The position numbers and the translations under genes were made by a program. DNA of 64,000 nucleotides from Edolisoma coerulescens (lineage: Eukaryota; Chordata; Aves; Passeriformes; Campephagidae), in assembly GCA_013397115.1 (NCBI GenBank), contig VWZW01007069.1, forward strand, positions 1,298,405 to 1,362,404, read 5' to 3'. The notes below the pieces were generated by a model. It saw only the letters and a list, made by a program, of their open reading frames with translations. It did no database searches and was not told the DNA's origin. Below, in pieces: positions 22,901 to 34,145 of the stretch (the stretch's first letter is position 1; every line of letters starts with the position of its first letter).

Positions 22901-25900
22901 AGTGCTTTCTGCAATGTGGCAGTGAATATATTTGCACTAATCCTTTCTTTCAGTGACCAGGGAGCAAATGAAGTCCAGAAAAGTTGGGAAAACTTAAGTG
23001 AAAAAAAAATCAGACTGTGCAGTCTAAATTCAGCATTTTTTTAGCAATTGTGGACATTAGGGACCTATTACCTAAGGAGCAGGTATTGCAACACTGGCAA
23101 TATCATGTACTGTATATCAGCCAGCTGTGGTGTGATAGGCAGAGCAGATTATTCTGGGTGGCCTCCACGTAGCAGGAGTGGCTCTATTTCCTGTCCAAGC
23201 TTCTTTGCTTTTCAGTTGTCAGCAATAGTATTCTTTTTTCTATTTTCCTGGTAAATCCAAAAGGATGGATTTTAGTTAATCTGGTGCCAAGTAATTTTAT
23301 TCCAAAAAACCAAGAGTCTAGTGTGGCCTCTGAATTCTGATAGAATGTTTGCATTTCTCCATTTGCCTTTTTAACACCACCCCAGAGATCATAGATACTT
23401 AATCATGATGCAGAAGATTAGTGAGAACTAGAATCCATTTTTGTAAATTTAAATTTGAGTTACACAGAAGCTCATTGTTTCTATTAATGTTTTTAATGGA
23501 ACACAATGTTATGAGAACTTGCAATATTTAGTTTAACTGCAACGTATTTTTAGTCCTTCCATTTTTGACATGGCCTCCTCCTTTCCAGGGAGGCAAGCCC
23601 AGTATGAAGCAGAGGACTGAATGAAGAACTTCCTAAAGCCTGCAGTGAATATAATAATGTCTCTGCATTTTGGGATACAGTGCAGAGCATTTTAGAAGAA
23701 AAGCTTAGTCATCTGGACCATTTAAAAATGATAGATAATTATATATGCTGTCCTTCATTCTGTTTCCAGTAATTCTCTTTCCTCACTTCATCACTTTATC
23801 AGACCCACCTGCAATAGTAAGGCAGCAAGTGTTCACATGTCAGCTGTACTGTAAAATATATATTTAAAAAGTGCTTTTCCTTTCACAGCACGAACAAGAC
23901 CCTGGTTGCTCTTCAGCTTAATGGAGTGTTTGCTGTTTGTCTCTATCTGCTGCACTCCCATTGTGTAACATCCTCAGAAGCAGCCAGACTGTAGTGGCCA
24001 ATCAAGAAGCTGTAGAGACACTAGAGCACAGTCACTTCATCTAATCCAGCCTGGGATTCCTTATATTTTTTTCCCAGTTTTTAATTCTTCTTCCTTTCTG
24101 TACCCAGTTAGAACATCACATTGTAGGAAATCAAAAATCTGCTGTCATGTGAAGAAGAATCTTTTCAGGGAAACATATTGCTCAGTATTTAGATCTTAAG
24201 ATTTGTTAACATACATGTCCTGTGTCAAGGCATTTTCCATGTCAAATATATCTTGAAAGAAAGAATGACAACACCCCCAAAGGTTATAAAAGATTTTGTA
24301 GAGGCCTTTAGGGTTTGGTACATGTGAAGACAGTAACTAATGCCATTTGAATACTGATTTTGTTTTATGAAGGGGATAATCTAGATTTTTCTTACATTAT
24401 TTTTTCATTTAATAAGCACTCAGATTGTTTGAAAATATCCATTGGAATAGTGTTGGGTTTAGACAATGACTACTGAAAGGGGATCTATTTTGAGTTGCTG
24501 CCCTTTCAACTGTTCCCTTTCTGTTCCTTTTCACACTGCTCTAACGGAGGAGGTTCTTTAAATAGTTCAGAATTCTAAAATTGTCAGGCATCAGCTTTTT
24601 TCTTCAAAAATATTTAGGTATCTTTTACTTGAGCTGTGGGAGTACTTAGGATTCAATCAGTTTCTAATCCTAGAAGTTGCAGAAGGGTTCAGAAGGCTGC
24701 AGAGTAGCAAAAGCAAAACTTCTGTATGTGTTGGAATAATCAGAGCTCATCCGTTTTTCCTGGTAAAGCTTTTTGAGGAGAAAACTGCTGTACAGCACAA
24801 CTTGTTTACTTGGCCTTTTCTTGTGTGTTTAGAAAGAAGACAAGATCCTATAAACGCTACATCCTTTAATCTTGCCTTGCTTCTTAACTGAAACTAGTTC
24901 AGTGATTAGGGAAACCTAGTGTACAAGACAAGCAGTTACTTTTCCCGTTTCAGTATGAATTCTGCAAACCTGCAGTTTTCTCTCTGTAGTGGATTTTGCA
25001 CTGATTTTAAAAATTTGTCATTGCTTGCCCTTTAAAGAAGGGAAGAAAGTGGTCCAGATTGAGAGAACAACCTGTGATAGTGGGCTTATTCTAGACTAAG
25101 ATGTGCAGGAGTCTGGTCTTTATTTGACATAGTCTGCAGTTGTACAAAGTCCATATGGCTTAATATGAAGAATGGAAAATGCCTGAACTTTGTTTTAAAG
25201 CATACACCTTAAACAAACATTTTATTCCAAAGTCATACTTCAGTAATTAATTGCTTGGCTGGTCTACAAGTACTGCCTCCCACTCATTAGGCACTTTGGA
25301 AAAGTGAAAATTTGTGTAAAGCTGCAGAAATTGGTGTGTGGGTTTCTTTTGTTGCTAAACGGATATGGAATATTTCATCTGCCTTGTCTGGTGTAAACAG
25401 GTAAGGTACAGAAGTGAATGTACTCCTTACTGTCCTAAAGCACATAGGTCTCTAATATTTGTGTAGAATCTGTGTGATGAAATTTCTTGGGAAGTGTTTT
25501 TGATTAGTAAAAATACAAAATTCTAGAAATAGTTTTCAAACACCAATGAAATTTCTTTGAGGTATTTGGCCTGTTTTGGAAGCTGATTTTTGCCTTCATC
25601 TTACAGGTTATGTTTGAGACGTACCAGTTTTCTGGGGTGTATGTAGCCATCCAGGCTGTTCTTACTCTGTATGCTCAAGGTAGGCAAAATTAATGTAAAA
25701 TTTCTTTAGTTTACGAGTGTGTTGCTGAGCCAAAGTACTAATATGGCATCACTGGGTCTTGGACTTAATTCCATGTTGTTCTCTAAGGAAGCTCAGCTCT
25801 GACTGACAGGCTTGCTTTTTGTTTTGAGGAACTATTTTTAGGTACCACTGTCGGTGTTATTTTCGTGGATAAATGCAAAAACCTGGTTCCTCAAAACTGG

Positions 25901-28900
25901 TACTGTTTCAGGGTGTAATTGTTCTGCCTTTGGCATCAAGTCTTAATGGCTTGCTTTGGATTTTCTGAAAAAGGAAGAACTTTTTACCACGAGTAAGAAA
26001 GTAATTTCGAGAAGGTGATCATGTGACTTCTGTACTATTTTCAGGGGAAAAAAATAAATAAATGTTGAATCTTTTGCTGTAGATAAACTAGATTGAAATG
26101 GTCCTCAGCCTCAGCAGAAAATTATGGATTGACGGAATTCAATGGAAATTCTACCTTTGACTTCAATCCATCTACGATTTTAAGAAGTTACTCAAGCACA
26201 TCAGTACTAATACTGTAACTCCTGGCATCTGTTTTTCAGTGACTTGGTGTATTTAGCTGTCACATAACAGGACATAAATATCCGCGTCCATTAACACATC
26301 ACTGTACTGTCCATGTCCAAGACCAAAAGCAATGGAGTTCTGGAAGGGTGGCTCTGCCATGCAAGTCATTATAACCACTTGAACCAAAACCACTTTTGCA
26401 AACCTGAATATTAATTTTATTTGCCGCAATCTGTGCTATTACATTTTTTCCCCCTTGGTTTTCTTTGGTTTGATTCCATAAATAATTAACTGACATCTAC
26501 AGTCTTAAATTCTGCTGTAATTGTACCTGTGTCTTACTGTGTAGTGCTCAATTACTTTGTGAATAACAGAATGTGAGACAACTTAGAGCAGCCTGCAGTG
26601 TTTCTACAAACCATCATCTAAAACAAAGCTGAAGACGTTCTAAGATGTAAAAATCCAGGGGCACATAAATCAAACATTTGCTTTTAAAAATAAAAAAAAC
26701 CCCTTCTTTAAAACATCCTACTTATTTATATTATTTCAAAGATTGAAGTAGTGGCTAAAGTTATATAGAGATGTGCCTCATTTCAGTGCACTACACTTTT
26801 AAGGTCTCGCTTGAAAATATGTTTTCTTGCTTTAGGTGGCTTGTGAGAAACTATAAAACTGTTTTCTGATCAACTTTCACCATTGATTTTTTGCCTCTTA
26901 AGTGTAGAAACTTCTGTTTCTACATGTTCATGCTACCTGTTTTGTATACCTTAGAATGTAATAGTTTGTGGTAAACTTTTTTCATGAGAGTTGATTTTTT
27001 TTGTTCTATGAAAGTAGATCTCATTCAGCCTAATGCCACCTCTGTGAGGAAAATTAGGCATGTGTTGTATAGTCCAAGTATTCTCTGCCTTACAAAAGTA
27101 TTTGGTTTTTTGAATACCAGTAAAAATCAACAAGTCCTAAGACGTTAACAAGGTAAACTTGTGGCTTGAATATCTCTAGGTTTCTTCATATTTCAGAAAT
27201 TAATATAAGGCTGCACAACTGAATCTGTGGAGGAATTTGTGCCCCAATAAGTATTTAATGAGCATAGATACTCCCTTTAATTATAGTGTAATTTAAGATG
27301 TCAAAACACCAGATAAAACTGTGAGCAGTAGAGTTCTAAACATCTAGGTAAAAGTAGAAGTAATGTTTTTAAAAAAATATATATGAAAACATTTGTTACT
27401 ATGACAACCCAAAGTTTAAAATCCACTGATGACTGATGGAAGAGAGGTTGTGTCAGGTCACAGTGAAAAATCCTGTCTTAAACTCGCTACTGTTCTGCTC
27501 TATTAATGAAAGTGCTAATAAAAGCTGTACTTCCCCCCTGTTTTTTTAGGTTTGTTGACTGGTGTTGTTGTGGATTCTGGAGATGGTGTGACTCACATTT
27601 GCCCAGTTTACGAAGGTTTCTCTCTCCCTCACCTCACGAGACGGTTAGATATCGCTGGCAGGGATATCACTAGGTACCTCATTAAGGTAAGCTGGGAAGA
27701 GGGTTTAAGGTTGAGGCTGGTGTCTGTGGTATGTTGGTTCAAGTCAAAATCCCTTGATGGCAAGAAACCACTCTATGTTTTTCCTTTATTAGTCATATGT
27801 TAATTACATAAAGAACTCCTGTATTCTCTGTATTGCTTCAGTCTATTGTTACTGTGTTTCCTCATCTAAATCACGTGTGATGATATTGATGTCATCCAGA
27901 GACATCACATTTTCTTAGTGGCAGTCTTGTAGGAAGGGAATTTATTCCATATTTGGGAAGGAAAAACTCAAAGTTGGCTTTCTCAATACCTAAAATGAAA
28001 GCTAGATTGTATTGTCTCAGTTCTTCTCATCTGTTTTCAGAAAGGCTTTCTTACAGTGTGGAAAATAGTGTAGTGATTCTTCCCTGATTATTAAATAAGA
28101 GAGCATGTTTGATAGACAATTCATTTGTTTGGGTGTTTTAAATTTAAGCACCATCCTAGATTGACAAATTTCATGGTTAAACTGGAATACGGGAATGTTC
28201 TGAAGTGAAGTTCTAAAGATAAGAATGATTTTGGGTTTTTTTCATTTGTCTTTGTGCTGGTTATGCTGAAAGTTGTAACGATGAAGAAAATTTTCCCATT
28301 TGGAGTAATGCTGCTGCTTTTTTGGGGATAATGGATATGCTGGGATGGATTTGTCTTAATACCCATTTGCAGCCAAAAAAACGGAGATGAACAGAGATAT
28401 GTGTTTAAATGTACCCCTCCTCTGAAAGATCTGGACTGTTCCTCTCATTTCCTGCTAACCTGCTGTGCTCCCTCCAGCTCCTCTTGCTGCGAGGTTACGC
28501 TTTCAACCATTCTGCTGATTTTGAGACGGTTCGCATGATCAAGGAGAAGTTGTGTTACGTGGGATACAACATTGAACAGGAGCAGAAGCTGGCACTAGAG
28601 ACCACAGTTCTAGTTGAATCCTACACTGTAAGTGTCTCGAGACAGCTTTTCTTGTCCTAAACTTCCTAGGTTTAAATTCAGGTAGCATTTAGCTTTGATT
28701 CCTTCACAATTTTTCTTGGCAGTAGCTCACCTCTCAGCCTGTAGAATCAGATTAATTGGTTCTGCGGAAATCTTCTACAGGCTTTTTTGTTTTCAGATTT
28801 TCTGTAAGACTTTGTACTCATTTTTGTCATTGTAGATCTTTGAAATTTGAATGTTATAGTTCAGGAATTTGTGGAGAAAGTGGACTTACTCTATCGTATG

Positions 28901-31286
28901 AAATTGTTTCATCTTCATGCATGCAGCAGTGAGACATGAGACTGGTATCTGGTGTCAGGAAAGGTAAACTTGCTCCTAGTGGAAACTTTGTTATCACAGT
29001 TGGAAAAATCTGCAGAAAAGCATTATTCTTGCTGTAAGATAATTTTTAAAATTGATACTAGGAGTTGGTATTGCAAGGAAATATTTGGTAGGTCAGTATC
29101 GATGTGTCTGGTCCCTGATGTCTCAAAGTGAATTGCAGAGTGATTAAAGAATGTGTATATTCTTTCAGTACTAGTGAATGACTTCTTGCAGTGCTGACAA
29201 TTATCAACAATTTCCTGTATTAAAACATTTGGGAGCAATGTAGGTCATTTCCTCTTGGTTTTTTTTTTAGTACTCAAGTGGCTAAAATTAGTCTTTTCAA
29301 TGGTGGTGTTTCTTCCCTAGCTCCCAGATGGCAGGATTATCAAAGTTGGTGGAGAACGGTTTGAGGCACCAGAGGCTCTCTTCCAGCCTCACTTAATCAA
29401 TGTCGAAGGGGTTGGTGTGGCTGAATTGCTGTTCAACACCATCCAGGCTGCTGACATTGATACCAGGTAAGAGCAGAACGTTTAAAATCCCCGGTCTGGA
29501 TGTGGGGTGGATGCAAGAACTGTCTTCAAAGTAACAACTTTTGCTTTAGACACTGTGCTCCTTAGGGAGGATGTAGGCTGGGAGTGGGGCTCAGGCTGAG
29601 CTTTGGAAGCTTAACAGGTTGTCTGGAAACTATTTCAGTAAGAATGAGCAAAGATAAAATCTTGAAAGCACAATATTTTTTTATTTCTGCTTTCTGGGAA
29701 AGCATGAGCAAGTCTGCTGAACTTGTGCAGTCTGTGTAGTGACTGGTTTTTAGATTTGTATTTACTCCCCTGTCTGTACAGGTACCTACCGTAGTACAGA
29801 GTAAACTATACAACACTACAAAGACTATTTTTTTTGGGTCAGGTCTGAATTCTACAAGCACATTGTGCTGTCTGGAGGGTCCACCATGTACCCTGGGCTG
29901 CCTTCACGACTGGAGCGGGAACTGAAACAGCTCTACCTGGAACGAGTTCTGAAAGGAGATGTGGAGAAACTCTCGGTGGGTATCGGGTGGCTGCTGCATG
30001 CGAGGGCTGCAGAGGCTTCTCCTGAGTCCCCACTAGAGGGAACCAAGTGGTCAGAAATGACACAGGCTGCGGGTGGCCCTCTGCAGCTTGCAAAATCGCT
30101 GCCTCTCGCTCCTCTCACCCCTACGTTTTCTTTGTACATACTTGCAATGAAGTTACCTTCTAGACCCTGCTAGTGGCAAGTAATTCCTGAAGTCTTGGGT
30201 TGGTTCGAATGTGAAATAGGCTGATTAATGCCAGGACACAAATTGTAATGTTGGTTAAACAAAGCTAAGGAGTTTCTGTGCCTTAAAGTTGTCATTGAGC
30301 AAAAAAAAAAAAAAATCTGTGAAAGTTTTTGTTCATACTACAAGTGAAATACTCAAAAGTGAGAGGCTAGAGTTCTAACACACTTTCAGGTGGAGTAAGT
30401 TTCCCTTTTCCACTGGTTACTGTGATAACCCGGCAACAGCCACACGTTACAGAGGTAACAGTGTGTTGTACTGAAAATTCCTTTGAATGGAGTTTCTAAT
30501 GGTGAACTGAATTGAACTTCCCTGGTTCTTAATACAGCGTTCTCTGAAGATCTTTGGTGGAATGACTCAATTGTACAGAATGTTTTACATCTGAGACAGT
30601 ATTTCAGTTGTAGCTTTGTACTCATTTTTGCTCTTGAAGTTAGAGCTTTAGCCCTGAAGAACTTAAGGGAATATTAATTAGTTAAGCTGGTTTAGATTGT
30701 GTAAATTGGTAAAATTCTAAAATATTTGTGATTTGATGATCTGGTAACTTCTGATAATTCTAGCCATCAAAGATTAGGAATTATTTCTCTCTTTACAGTG
30801 TTCCTGAAATGCAAAAATTGGGTCTGTAATTTTTTGTCATTATTCTGACGCGTGGGCTTTTTGTCAATATATTGAAAGTACAATTTTTGGGCGAGTGTCA
30901 GTAGCTGTGTCTAATTTCCAGTGCAAAGTCATTATTTTACTTTGGTTGCGCCAGCTGGAAGCTCACACAGAGTGCCCTATGCTAACATTTCAGTTTTTTA
31001 GTTGCATATTTCTCACTAGACAGTTTCCACTTCATTGTTCTGGTGGAAAGCCCAATTTTATTTTGCAAGGCTTTGTTTCAAGAATCCTAGTAACAGTTTC
31101 TTTTCTTTTTCTCAGAAATTTAAGATCCGAATTGAAGATCCCCCTCGTCGGAAGCACATGGTGTTTCTGGGGGGTGCCGTTCTAGCAGACATCATGAAAG
31201 ACAAAGACAACTTCTGGATGACCCGACAAGAATACCAAGAAAAGGGAGTGCGTGTGCTGGAGAAGCTTGGTGTGACTGTTCGATAA
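16844..31286 (+). CDS. ACTR2: actin-related protein 2 (Arp2), exons 2-8 plus stop; exon 1 missing
   Basis: Encodes Arp2, the actin-like subunit that with Arp3 forms the nucleating dimer of the Arp2/3 complex, which builds branched actin at the leading edge, endocytic sites and other membranes. The coding sequence joins 16844-16954, 21858-22073, 25607-25679, 27550-27686, 28478-28627, 29321-29466, 29843-29975 and 31116-31286. Every junction has AG acceptor and GT donor, and phases agree. The product is 378 residues, which with the expected 16 of exon 1 equals the 394 of vertebrate Arp2. Nucleotide contacts are intact in that numbering: GDG at 160-162, R214 to E218, and GGSTMY at 305-310. The activating phosphorylation sites Y202, T237 and T238 are also present. 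Nothing suggests a pseudogene. The start codon cannot be placed because exon 1 is absent from the sequence. Confidence 0.97.
19790..19804 (+). CDS. ACTR2: candidate 15-nt alternative microexon of ACTR2
   Basis: A long pyrimidine-rich tract (about 19735-19780) leads to an AG at 19788-19789. The next 15 bases are AATAACAAAATGATG, followed directly by a perfect GTAAGT donor at 19805. Both flanking exons are phase 0, so inclusion adds five residues, NNKMM, after residue 53 without shifting frame. A five-residue-longer ACTR2 isoform (399 versus 394) is annotated in human as I recall, and an insertion at this junction would fit. The inserted residues would lie near the DNase-I-binding-loop region of the actin fold. 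Splicing is predicted from sequence only. Confidence 0.7.
20876..20922 (+). repeat. polypyrimidine (TTTTC-rich) microsatellite
   Basis: A 47-bp tract of only T and C in ACTR2 intron 2, mostly CTTTT-type units. Probably length-polymorphic. Confidence 0.85.
21858..22073 (+). CDS. ACTR2: ACTR2 exon 3 (residues 54-125)
   Basis: The acceptor is TTTTACAG and the donor GTATGT. It has 72 codons in phase 0, running from [12 protein letters not shown] to NREKIVE, and includes the actin-family strand [15 protein letters not shown]. The 216-nt exon reads open without interruption. Confidence 0.97.
22074..25606 (+). other. ACTR2: ACTR2 intron 3
   Basis: A 3.5-kb AT-rich intron with a short TA microsatellite near 22800. 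I see no other feature. Confidence 0.85.
25607..25679 (+). CDS. ACTR2: ACTR2 exon 4 (residues 126-149 and first base of 150)
   Basis: The acceptor is CATCTTACAG and the donor GTAGGC. It encodes [20 protein letters not shown] and a short tail, then one base of a glycine codon that is completed in the next exon (phase 1 junction). Confidence 0.97.
25680..27549 (+). other. ACTR2: ACTR2 intron 4
   Basis: A 1.9-kb AT-rich intron in which I see no RNA gene, transposon or additional exon. Confidence 0.85.
27550..27686 (+). CDS. ACTR2: ACTR2 exon 5 (residues 150-195)
   Basis: The acceptor is a T-rich tract ending TTTTTTTAG and the donor GTAAGC. It carries the second phosphate-binding motif [11 protein letters not shown] (GDG at 160-162) followed by the actin signature region around YEGFSLPH. 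Confidence 0.98.
27687..28477 (+). other. ACTR2: ACTR2 intron 5
   Basis: A 791-bp intron. Nothing beyond the splice signals was recognised. Confidence 0.9.
28478..28627 (+). CDS. ACTR2: ACTR2 exon 6 (residues 196-245)
   Basis: The acceptor is CTCCCTCCAG and the donor GTAAGT. The 50 codons contain R214 and E218 of the nucleotide site, and Y202, T237 and T238, known phosphorylation sites in Arp2. Confidence 0.98.
28628..29320 (+). other. ACTR2: ACTR2 intron 6
   Basis: A 693-bp intron with no further feature seen. Confidence 0.9.
29321..29466 (+). CDS. ACTR2: ACTR2 exon 7a (residues 246-293 and part of 294)
   Basis: The acceptor is TTCTTCCCTAG and the donor GTAAGA. It begins [14 protein letters not shown], the subdomain 4 region of the actin fold. 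It ends with two bases of an arginine codon completed in the next exon. Confidence 0.98.
29467..29842 (+). other. ACTR2: ACTR2 intron 7 (shortest)
   Basis: A 376-bp intron between the exons at 29321 and 29843. The acceptor is a T-rich run ending GGGTCAG. No other feature was seen. Confidence 0.9.
29843..29975 (+). CDS. ACTR2: ACTR2 exon 8a (residues 294-338)
   Basis: Contains the adenine-contact motif [11 protein letters not shown] (GGSTMY at 305-310) and the helix [16 protein letters not shown]. The donor is GTGGGT, the weakest-looking in the gene, and the frame stays open past it to 30173. Confidence 0.97.
29976..31115 (+). other. ACTR2: ACTR2 last intron
   Basis: A 1.14-kb intron whose first 200 bp are GC-richer than the other introns and contain a CTCF-like match at 30030-30043. 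A 15-16 bp poly(A) run lies near 30300. Confidence 0.85.
31116..31286 (+). CDS. ACTR2: ACTR2 terminal coding exon (residues 339-394)
   Basis: The acceptor is CTTTTTCTCAG. The 56 codons run from [14 protein letters not shown] to the C-terminal EKLGVTVR and the stop TAA at 31284-31286. The length matches the family exactly. Confidence 0.98.
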
Positions 31287-34145
31287 ATCCCAAAGCTTGT
31301 TCCCATCACATGTCTAAAGCTTTTTTCTTTCATTGCCAATCTCTGAACTCACTCAGCTACATGCTATGGAAGGGCCTGTCTGTGGCCTTTTGACCCAAAT
31401 GTCAGGTTTTGTTCTGGTTTCTTGGGGTAGCTTTTGTTAAATGTTTCTTAATGTGGCTAAATTTGACTATTAAATTTGACCACTTCCCTGCAAACAAAAC
31501 GGAGCAAGAGCAGCCTGTCTACTTCATTGTTCCCTCCCAGTAGGCAATTGGGTAATTCTGGTAGGCTTTTTCTTCTGGGTTTATTGCTGTAGTCCTGCTA
31601 GCTTTTGTCTCTAGTTCACAAGGGGTTGTGTGCCTTTTTTAGCATAAGAAAACCTTTAAACAAGAGTTTTTGCTATTGGATTATTGTGGTGGTTATCTTT
31701 GCATCTTTATGCCTCTCTCTACATTAAGTTTGTTTTTTTTCTTTCCTGCAATTAGGAATTTTGATTAAACATCGTTAAAATCTAGTTGAAGTAGCTGGAA
31801 TGACTTAAACACACTGTTTCAATGTAATGTGGTTTCATATGCACTGCTGCCTAAACTGGCTTCTGAGGTGGTTCATCCTTAAAAGTGGTGGTGGGGCCTT
31901 CAGACTGTATTTCTCTAAGTGGGAATGTACAGTTGCCACGAGTGGAGAAACACCTGATGTTCTGGCAAATGTACATTTGTGGCCTTAGGTGTCTTTTTTC
32001 TGGAGAGAGGAGACAGGTTTGAGCTGTGTTTCTTTTTTGTTAAGGGACAGCTAGGGGGTCAGCCTGACCAAAAATGCCTCTTTTCTAACTAAATTGTGGT
32101 ACCGTGTTGTCTCAGCATAGGAAGCAAGAATGTTAAATTAGCTATTCTGTAACTGTTGAAGGAAACTTAGATATGCTGAGACAGGAGCCTCTAAAGTTAT
32201 TGAAGAGATTTAATACTTTCAGAAATGCTTGTGAAAACTGTAACTATAGATATTAAAACCCCCAGAACTAAGTTTTAAAAAGTCTGATGTTTTAAGTGCT
32301 TGTATATACATCAGAAGCACTTCCATTAAACTTTACAAGTATATTGACCTAGTGCCAAGTAGTTACTGCAAATGAATATTTCAATGACCAGTGTTTATTG
32401 CAGCAAGCTGATATTTATAAACAACCAGTGGCAGTAGGTTATAAAGAATGACTTATATTTGTTCCAGTTAAGAATAATATTGGAATATGAGATGTTGGTT
32501 GGTAAATAGCCACAATTCGTTTTATACAGTCTTGATTTTTGATACTTAACATGGGATGGGAAAGGAAGTGAAAACCAGTGATGAAAATGCTGTTTCCAGA
32601 AAGTACATTAAAGCTGAGTTGTTCTAAAACATACAAGTTGTCACTAGTAAATATCAGCCACCTTCTCTGAGTATAGTTGCCTGTATTTTTTTCCTACTAG
32701 CAGACTGGTAACTATCTTTGCAATAAAATCTGCCTTACATTAAGCATAGCAAAAACTGCTTGCATACAAATGTTAGCTAGACTTAGTTCTACTTTGCTTT
32801 CCATAGAAATATTGTATTACTTCTTACTGGTTTTCGAAGCCTACCATAACATTTAAGCATAAGGAAGTCCAAGATCTGCTCTTGACTTCCAAACCTTGGA
32901 ATGTATGAGAGATGCTTTCATATACTTGCCATTTGTCTACATCTTTACATTAATAATTGACCCCAGGAACATGGAAATATTAAACTCCCTTGGATTCTTA
33001 AAATGTGGTTCCTTTCTAAATTGAGCAGACAGCTTCCTTTGGCTGAGTGAGCCAAAGGGGCAGAAACCATGTCTGCATTTCTTTAAGTCACTATAGTATT
33101 GCTAGTAATGACCATTTAATTATAGGTGGGTGGGGTTTTTTGCAGCTATATTTACTCTTAACTTGAACAATATGAATTTACAGGCATGCCGGTCATGCCT
33201 CAATGCATGCACTTAAGCAGTTACTAGATTTTTGGGGACATGAATGTAAGGGGTACTCCGAATTCCTGTAGTCTTCTAAACATTTAATACACAAGACTTA
33301 GAAATGCTGTGGGCTTGCTTTAGAGCTATGATTTCTCATGTGACTGTCTCTGGGCTTTTCAGACAGTGTTGGGAATCATGGAAATAAACCAAAGAATGAC
33401 TTTAAAACTTTTTTAAAATGACAATCTGTCATGTGATTTTTCAAATCTAGACCTTAACCCTGCAACCCCTTTTCTAAACCATCTTCTCCCCTGTCCACTG
33501 GCTTCAGTGAGGTATGTGCATGTTTGAGTAAAGGTTTTGGAATTTGGCCCCTTCACTAGAGAACTTCACAGCGCCATGAGTAATAAATGTCAGTTGATTG
33601 TGCCGAATCTTGGGTTTCCATGGAAACCATGTATATATTAAAGAAGGTAACTAGCATTTAAAATTAACTGTGATCGTGGATTCAGAGGAACACATTCGTA
33701 ATCCAAATACTGAATGGGGTGTTCCAGTTCTGCTCAGTGTGGTTCTCCATGTATATGTTTGCACACACAAGAGTGTTGTGTGTGTGTTCTCTCAGCTGAC
33801 AGCTTCAATACTGCTATGAAAGCAATCTGGTTTTAAAGGTTTTTTGAAGACCAAATAACTTGAATTGTATTTGCAAAATGCTTCAGCTCCTATAAAATTA
33901 GAATAGAAGATGCCGCATCAGTTGTAAGTTTTTTGGGAACATCCTATTTTTAATGTTAAGCTGCTTCAAACCCTCCCCTCCCCCAGTGTTCTAGGATGTT
34001 AACCAATGTAACACAGATGGCTTTTTATACAGTTCTGAATAATGTTAACACACAACACTGGTTGAGACCATGAATGGAAATAAACATCTATTTAAATTGA
34101 CAGGTCTTTTCAATACAAAAATAAAATCAGATTTTTTTCAAAGTA
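31287..34145 (+). other. ACTR2: ACTR2 3' UTR with several poly(A) signals
   Basis: AT-rich non-coding sequence after the stop. AATAAA hexamers occur at 32722-32727, 33383-33388, 33592-33597, 34079-34084 and 34120-34125. The last two are followed within about 30 bp by a T/G-rich stretch (34145-34170) suited to a downstream cleavage element, so I place the main end near 34.1 kb. The resulting UTR of about 2.8 kb is similar to that of mammalian ACTR2 as I recall. The earlier hexamers may give shorter forms. Confidence 0.65.
34079..34125 (+). terminator. ACTR2: probable distal poly(A) signals of ACTR2
   Basis: Two canonical AATAAA hexamers (34079-34084 and 34120-34125) with GT-rich sequence downstream. 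The exact cleavage site is not visible. Confidence 0.55.
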
